Below are positions 58,360 to 64,000 of a stretch of 64,000 nucleotides of DNA, one piece after another. This DNA is from Kalaharituber pfeilii (lineage: Eukaryota > Ascomycota > Pezizomycetes > Pezizales > Pezizaceae), in contig WHUZ01000015.1 of NCBI GenBank assembly GCA_015179045.1, forward strand, positions 930,001-994,000, in the 5' to 3' direction. Position numbers and translations under genes: made by a program. Under the pieces are notes generated by a model, which saw only the letters and a program-made list of their open reading frames with translations, had not been told where the DNA came from and made no database searches. Each line of letters starts with the position of its first letter. Position 1 is the stretch's first letter.

Positions 58360-58632
58360 GGGCGTGGAAACAAAAATGCCCAAGGGGCGAGGATGGATTA
58401 TGCAGACCTACCGGGGAAGAAGCCGGAGACAAGGACATGTTATTGGAAATCCTAGAATGGGCCAGGACGTAGATTTTCTCATTCACTCATGTTATGAATT
58501 TCATACCTTCAATCTTTCTTTTTTGATTTAGGCTACTCTCACACTGTTTGTACTTAATTATACCTCGCCATAGCCCATAGGGCGGCACGCGAGTAATGAT
58601 ATTAAAAAAAAAAAAAAAAAGGGACCCTCAGG

Positions 58633-60896
58633 CAGCGCGGTTTGTTGTGTGGATATGGTTAGACAACTGGGGCTTTGCCCATTATTCTTATATTCATGTC
58701 CTCAATCTACTACGCATCGCGCTGACAGCTAGTGAGACTACAACAGCAAGTACGGCTTGTCAACTGATTTGTGATACATCGCAGGAGCTGGTCACAAAGT
58801 AAATTTCGCAAATATGTGAAAGCTCTCTCACCATAGCCCCTAGGGCGGCACACGAGTAATGATTTAAAAAAGTAAAAAAAATCTCACATAGCCAGTCCGG
58901 GTAACCTGCTCCATGTTCATTCTTACTTACTCCCGGTCGGGCCCGTCAAGGACATGTTTCCATGCTCCTTACAGGCGTGTCAAGTAAGTACATCTCAAGC
59001 CAGGCGTCACGGTGCGTTGGCAAGTCAACACCTAACTCAAGACCAGCCTACCCTGAAGCTTGTGGTACATTCGTTGAAGCTCTATTTTAGTCAACCAGAC
59101 TACTATTTTAGCTCTTGCTTTGGTTACTTATAAGCAGTTATACAAGGCAATTCCAAACATTTCTAAACAATTCACTCAGCGTGTAGGATGTAGCTTTCCA
59201 TCTTTTACTTCATTTTTCCGGCCCTGCTAGGCGTAAGCTATGTATGGAGAGGCTACAATCAGACTAGCTATAGCTAGTAAGGTTGTGCAGCTTTCCATCA
59301 GGGGCTTCTGTACAGACCTCCGTGTTCATTTACACCGTGATCTAAACCGCATTTTCGTGCATACTTACTACATGCTTGTGTCCTGTACGTCAATACCGCT
59401 CATGTGTCCTTTACAATGCGCCGTTATCCCGGCTGCAGGATAGATGTGTCCCTCCCCACACATATTGCCATCCATCCCTTGGCCTGATCTCCTCTAAAGC
59501 TCGTACGGTACCGACTCCATGCCTGAATTTAGATCTGTTCGTATAGGCTTCAGCCATACAACTTCCTATATGTCATCCATCCCCATAAGCCTACCCCATA
59601 TCAATAACCTCTAGCTCCGAACCACTTTTCCATTATCGAATCCTAGCCACAGCATGGTTCATATGAGCCAGCCAGCACCACAAAGATCGAAAATTTCAAT
59701 AGGGTCAGATCGTCATACATCCATACTAAATACCTGCGCCCTCCCGCTGCGGTCGGTCTACAGCCCCTGTCAATCTGTAGCTAGGTACAGCAGTACCTCA
59801 GATCCGAAGCTCAGTGTGGATACACAATCCGCCTCTTATCTGCACCCAATTAGTGAACCTTGCTTGCTGTGACCCTGGTACTATCAGTGCTTGAACTAAT
59901 AGTTTACTATGTTAAGATGCTTGCACAACATCAGGAAGTGGCCATGAACTTCAGTTGATTCTGGGGAACATTGTGCATTACAATTCTCATTAGTCCGAAT
60001 GTTATACAGCGTATTCCGAGTCTTCCAGGCTGCAATATAATTCAATGCTTAATTGAGCCCTGTAAGATAATCTGAGCACTGCAAGCACAGCCCCATACTA
60101 AATTGCAAGCCCATCCGTCCGATCTAACCTGACAACTAATACAATTACGAAGCTGACTAGTTAAGTTTGAGTAATGCCTGTGCAATGAAGTTTTCTCTGT
60201 CTTCAGAAGCTCTACTCTAGAATCTACGAAACTGCTAGAACCTAAGTAGTCCAATTCTGCTTTCATGAGCAGCTTTCGTATACACACGACATCGAGTACA
60301 TACATACATCTTTCCAGCTGCATCCCTCAGGTGTAATGGCAGAAAAATCGTAGCAATTATGTGGCACCGCTCGGACCGCATCGGCACAAAATTGGGGAGA
60401 TTACCCTATTACCCCAGTCAGTTGCATCTTCAAGACTTCAACTGTGGCAACAAAAGATGATGGTGATATCTTTACGAAACCGTCCAGAAATGTACAAATG
60501 TACACCCATAGACCATCAGGCCTTTGATATTCACAGTATACCAGTTATGCACACCCTAAATAAATTTCCAAGGCTATATACTACGCCGTTGTTATGGGCC
60601 GTGATCATTCATCTAACACAAGTAAGAATTAGAGCATACAGTATGCCTGGCTCCGTACGTATATAATACATACCTGCGAGCTGTGAACGGTCAACTATCA
60701 AACATCCCTAGTGTGCATGTTTCAAATCCCCAGGGAACTAAGGACTGTCCTGCTTAAGCTTTTGGTCCAGGAACAACCCCTCTCATCTCATCCACACTAA
60801 CCGCTTTCCCTATTATGCAAAGCTGTTAAGCGATTGCAAAGATATCGATCGCCTAACCCGCTTTACTTCTAACCGAATCTCACGATTTAAGTGTCA
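58633..60896. other. intergenic, no gene seen
   Basis: Apart from the family A fragment at 58827-58881 I see only AT-rich DNA with short unsupported frames on both strands. Confidence 0.5.
58827..58881 (+). mobile_element. family A mini-retroposon, ends unresolved
   Basis: Reads CTCACCATAGCCCCTAGGGC, then GGCACACGAG and TAATGATTT, followed by an A-rich tail interrupted by GT. The right flank TCTCACATAG and left flank share only about five bases, so no target-site duplication can be claimed. Two changes in the hairpin stem suggest an older copy. Confidence 0.6.
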
Positions 60897-61409
60897 CCAC
60901 CCCCGATGACACTACCCCAACCCCCACCCCCCCGAAGAATGCCCCCCCAAAACCCGGGAAAACCACATCTAGCCCCAAAACCAGAAGCTCCTCCAGCCCC
61001 ACCACCAGGAAAGAAGGCATAGTCGTTCACGGAATCGCCCTGAGAAAGGACTTGGGGAAAGTCCGCCGACGGCTGGAGGAGGCAAATAAGGAAATCGGCA
61101 AGACCACCGGGATTAGATGGCTGAGACGCAAGACGCTGTTGCTGGAGGAAGGGAAGAAGACAAGCTCAGTCATGGTATACCTGGAGAAAGACGTCCAAAT
61201 TCAGAGAGTGCGTTTGGGAGGGAAGTGGTTGAACGCATGCCGGTACGAGTCGGAGAGAAGATAGACACACTGGCCCCTGCATTCCACCCGCACCATGTAC
61301 GAGTATCGCGGGTACCACATGTATTTAGTGACAGTTGCTGTTTTTCGTTCTTTTATTTTAATAAATACCTCGCCATAGCCCATAGGGCGGCATGCGAGTA
61401 ATGATATTG

Positions 61410-61461
<52 letters not shown>
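60897..61461 (+). mobile_element. internally deleted Tad1-like LINE
   Basis: A 565-bp element with ORF1 sequence joined directly to the family A 3' end (hairpin from 61369) and a poly(A) run of 51. Flanks GATTTAAGTGTCA (60884-60896) and GATTCAAGAGTCA (61462-61474) agree at 11 of 13 bases. ORF2 is entirely missing. It could be a deletion derivative that moves using the reverse transcriptase of full copies. Confidence 0.7.
60899..61264 (+). pseudogene. LINE ORF1 (gag-like) fragment
   Basis: About 121 codons open from the 5' end of the element: a Pro/Thr/Ser/Lys-rich part, then IVVHGIALRKDL, GIRWLRRKTLLLEEGKKTSS and RLGGKWLNACRYESERR before a stop. The order GIRWLRR ... RLGGKWL ... RYE is typical of ORF1 in fungal Tad1-like LINEs. 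The zinc knuckles expected further on are missing because of the deletion. Confidence 0.65.
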
Positions 61462-61463
<2 letters not shown>

Positions 61464-61474
61464 TTCAAGAGTCA

Positions 61475-61657
61475 AGTTCTAACCAATGGCCCCCACGCCT
61501 CTGGCAGGTCTAGCTAATCGAAGGTATAATCAACTTCACCCCTCGTGGGCCCGATATAGATATAAAGGCATTCTTGAATAAGCCGGGGGATGTCATCTAC
61601 CACTAAACTTATGTTGGAAGAATTCAGCAATGGCAACTGGTTATCATTTCCCTAGCT
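61475..61657. other. short spacer, possible upstream exon region
   Basis: Between the LINE derivative and the small membrane-peptide frame. The peptide frame is open back to about 61600 without an earlier ATG, so a spliced 5' exon is possible but cannot be shown. Confidence 0.3.
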
Positions 61658-61834
61658 ATGGCCCTTGCTACCGTTTCGATTGTCATACTACTCACTCTAA
61701 TATATTGTGACTGCTGCGGCGCCGTTGAGGGTTTGAGGAAGAAGCTCAGGGCCAAGCTTAAGAGCACGACCAAGGAAGGATCCAATCCCAATCCCGTAGA
61801 GATGGAAGAGGGAGGGATTGTGAGAGGATTGTGA
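61658..61834 (+). CDS. small membrane peptide, possibly a 3' exon
   Basis: A 58-residue frame below common length limits. It starts MALATVSIVILLTLIYCDCC: a single hydrophobic membrane span directly followed by a Cys cluster of the kind often palmitoylated. A basic segment (GLRKKLRAKLKSTTK) and a polar acidic tail (PVEMEEGG) follow. Positive charge after the span suggests the C-terminus is cytosolic. The frame stays open about 55 bases upstream of the ATG and continues hydrophobic (QLVIISLA), so this may be the last exon of a longer protein. Family unknown. Confidence 0.4.
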   Translation: MALATVSIVILLTLIYCDCCGAVEGLRKKLRAKLKSTTKEGSNPNPVEMEEGGIVRGL

Positions 61835-63515
61835 GAGTGGCCAACCAGAAATGTTTATTGATATGCTGTGTACTCTACCACTTACTTTGCTAAAGACCAA
61901 CGAATCTGATATATCAAAAGAATTTATAACCCAACCTAACATTACTTATGCGGCCCAGATAGAAATTTTTAACATGACCTACATGTCTTGAGCAAAAGGG
62001 GCTTAACGTTCTGCCTGCACCCTGCCTCGTATTAGAACTCCCTCGGATGTGCGTATAATATTGCCCCAGAATCGCACAGGAAAGCCAAAGCCTCGGCCCA
62101 TGCACTACATGAATCGGATAACAACGACAATCGCCACTGGCCGACCAAGCTGAGGTCTCAGAACGTTATCACAAACAATAGAAAGCGAGCTGACGTCAAT
62201 GCAAGTGGACAGCGGGGAATGGCACGCTGGTATGCTGATTATAAGTGGTACGTAGGGGGCACCTCGATGTGGAAAGACGCCTACGATCAGTTGCACCGAG
62301 AACAACAGAACTGTCTGGCGTACCAACCACTGTATTTTGTTTTTCTTCACCGATAGACATGGAGATTGAACGTGTATCATACTCGACGAATCGCAATCCC
62401 TGCATATTGGCACTAGTTGTCTTTCGGTAATGCTTCCCAGTTGGGTTGGCTTGCTGATGCAGGGCGACCGTTGCGTTCTTGCAACTACTTCAGCAAAATC
62501 TCAGACTAAGCAAAATCGCCCAATCAACAACAGCGAATGCAATGAGCACCCGCTGAGACAACGCCGCACCTCTGTTTATGCTCCAACGGCTCACGAATCC
62601 TATCATTATTGGATCACTGCAAATCATGATTTGGCCTGACTCTTGCTGCAATCAGAGATGGTTGCAATTGCTCCGCGTTCTTGTAGAGTACTGAGCACGC
62701 ACTCTATGCACATCTGACACCTCCCGTTAGGCTGACGACGCATCCTCACAACGCACAAACGCGCTGTTGCCGGCCACCCGGCCTCTGGCCATAACCTGTA
62801 GGCGAATTTGGCATCGACCGGTTGCGTAAGTCACAAGAAACCACAATGATTTGAGTAATCTGCGCGAGACAGCATTTACGGGAATGAATGCCGAACCGTG
62901 TGTACCGTTGCGTATGTCGATGTTGACGGCCTTTGGACAAGCTCATCTCGTTCACTATATGCAGATCTATTCGAGGGATCATACTGTACTTTCAGGTGAT
63001 CATCAAGGCTTGGGTTACTTCAAGCTCTTGTTCCGATAAGTGATATCGATTCTAACAGAATTCAAAAGCCATTTGCTCTTTTGCCTTTGTAGGTGACAAC
63101 CGGCGTCAGTTATGTAACTAATATATAAGGCAACCTCGACGCATTGAGAATACTCCCAGCAACGACCTGTTCAGCTGATTTGTCTCAACTATTATAATTA
63201 TCCATCTCGTCCATATAAAGGTCTTTATTGCAGGTGTTGACTTATCAGCACTTTGCCCGAAAACATAACCGAGCAATAGAGTGTGGCAAACTCACCATTA
63301 ATCACGAAGGTAGCGAACGGACGATACCGTCTAGCAAGCGCCATGCAAGTGTAAGTCCGAAGCTGAATCACCTCTGGGTGCACTTGGTTGTTCGTTTTCG
63401 TCCGATTGACTCTTGACAAGACTATAAGGAGACATATAGTTGAACTCACCAACACGAAACACAAGAACATTTGTCTCGTACCAACCCCCAGAGTGCACCC
63501 CTACATTCCTTCAAG
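61835..63515. other. intergenic, no gene seen
   Basis: Open frames on both strands are short and overlap each other. No domain, RNA gene or mobile element was recognised. The last 150 bases are the probable promoter of the gene starting at 63516. Confidence 0.45.
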
Positions 63516-64000
63516 ATGTATATTCCTACGTCCATTCCACCATCCTCAATTGCCATTTTCGAAAATCTTCCAGATTTATCGACAACACAGGATTCAATTA
63601 CAGGCAGCGTTGTACTTGCAGCACGAAAAGTAGGTGCGTTGCGAGGGCGAGCTGGACTTGCCATGGGGACCGGGGTGGCGATTGCCTTTATTGGCGCTTT
63701 TATTCTTGGCTGGGTTGCACAATGTATAATGAAGGAACGGGCTGCTCGGAAGCGGGCAAAAGCACATGTCCAAGCATTAGCTGTGCAGGATTTGGGGATT
63801 TGGAGGTTGCCAAGAGGTCGTGGGATGGCATGTGAGCGCGCACGGAAAGGAGGAGGAACAGATTCAAGTGTGAATAGGCGGGATTTGGTGGAGGATGGGA
63901 TTCCTGCTGATAATAGGCGGGATTTGGTGGAGGATGGGATTCCTGCTGATAATAGGGTCTCGAGACCGGAGCCTATTTATGTGGGCTTAAGATTATGTCA
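63516..64000 (+). CDS. single-span membrane protein, cut by window end
   Basis: An ATG-started frame of at least 161 codons stays open to the edge of the window. A Ser/Thr/Pro-rich N-terminus is followed at about residues 58-78 by a hydrophobic, Gly-rich membrane span (VAIAFIGAFILGWVAQ). A strongly basic helix (KERAARKRAKAHVQ) follows, so the downstream part is probably cytosolic. Near the end a 13-residue unit, NRRDLVEDGIPAD, is repeated twice in tandem, from a perfect 39-bp DNA repeat at 63873-63950. The layout, one span plus a basic stretch, resembles the peptide at 61658, but I see no sequence relation. Family and full length are unknown. Confidence 0.55.
   Translation, partial: MYIPTSIPPSSIAIFENLPDLSTTQDSITGSVVLAARKVGALRGRAGLAMGTGVAIAFIGAFILGWVAQCIMKERAARKRAKAHVQALAVQDLGIWRLPRGRGMACERARKGGGTDSSVNRRDLVEDGIPADNRRDLVEDGIPADNRVSRPEPIYVGLRLC
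63873..63950 (+). repeat. perfect 39-bp tandem duplication
   Basis: Two identical 39-bp units (63873-63911 and 63912-63950), followed by the first bases of a third. The unit length is a multiple of three and keeps the reading frame of the membrane protein gene, adding 13 residues per copy. Perfect identity suggests a recent or length-variable repeat. Confidence 0.9.

Larger units (their letters stand above)
56552..58619 (+). mobile_element. Tad1-like LINE, 5'-truncated host copy with two inserts
   Basis: The copy encodes the end of RNase H (GNTQADRAAKIAMLPYQ), then the LINE C-terminal region with a CX2C...HHV...C zinc-knuckle-like motif, and finishes LEILEWART before a 3' UTR, the family A hairpin (from 58564) and poly(A). 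The flanks AGGGCCCTCAGG (56540-56551) and AGGGACCCTCAGG (58620-58632) form its target-site duplication. It is interrupted at 56652-56712 by a family B mini-retroposon and at 56942-58359 by a second LINE copy in reverse. Removing both inserts and one copy of each duplication gives one continuous reading frame, so the host was intact in this part when it was hit. Confidence 0.85.

Overview
The window looks like nuclear DNA of a filamentous ascomycete (Pezizomycotina). The reasons are short GT-AG introns of 49-94 bp, a THO/TREX subunit Tho2 of fungal type, an NFX1-type helicase of the Hrr1/SAD-3/ZNFX1 family, a cellular RNA-dependent RNA polymerase, and remnants of Tad1-like LINEs. A pezizomycete is a guess only. 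Gene density is low: seven to nine supportable protein genes sit in long, gene-poor stretches full of small mobile elements.

Layout. 1-2887: no convincing gene; an (AAAT)n tract and small hairpin repeats. 2888-11152 (+): four-exon tho2. 15670-16213 (+): two-exon gene of unknown function. 19381-19986 (+): doubtful gene. 21846-22645: decayed LINE. 24413-30911 (-): six-exon NFX1-type zinc-finger helicase (CCCH finger, SF1 helicase, NFX1 fingers, RZ finger) with two apparent one-base frameshifts near its 3' end. 32842-34924: short retroposons and a MITE. 38295-38774 (+): Thr-rich GPI-type cell-surface protein. 39969-41828 (-): membrane-anchored acidic protein of unknown function. 43033-43643: pogo/Fot1-like MITE. 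45178-45922 (-): NadR/AAA_28-like P-loop ATPase. 47303-53114 (+): three-exon RNA-dependent RNA polymerase fused in one reading frame to a UPF1-like SF1 helicase. 55105-61461: retroposon cluster with a LINE inside a LINE and a mini-retroposon inside the same host copy. 61658-61834 (+): possible 58-residue membrane peptide. 63516-64000 (+): membrane protein gene cut by the window edge.

How the genes may work together. The two large helicase genes both belong to families used in RNA silencing. Hrr1 in fission yeast acts with the polymerase Rdp1, and SAD-3 in Neurospora acts in meiotic silencing with SAD-1. Here an Hrr1/SAD-3/ZNFX1-type protein and a polymerase that carries its own helicase lie about 16 kb apart. 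A joint pathway is an inference, not shown by the sequence.

The second notable system is a set of ultra-short retroposons. Two families (A and B) consist of a hairpin of about 40 bases plus a poly(A) tail, flanked by 8-13 bp target-site duplications. All six such copies with resolved ends start at or within 3 bases of the 5' base of the hairpin. Family A is the 3' end of the LINE found here.
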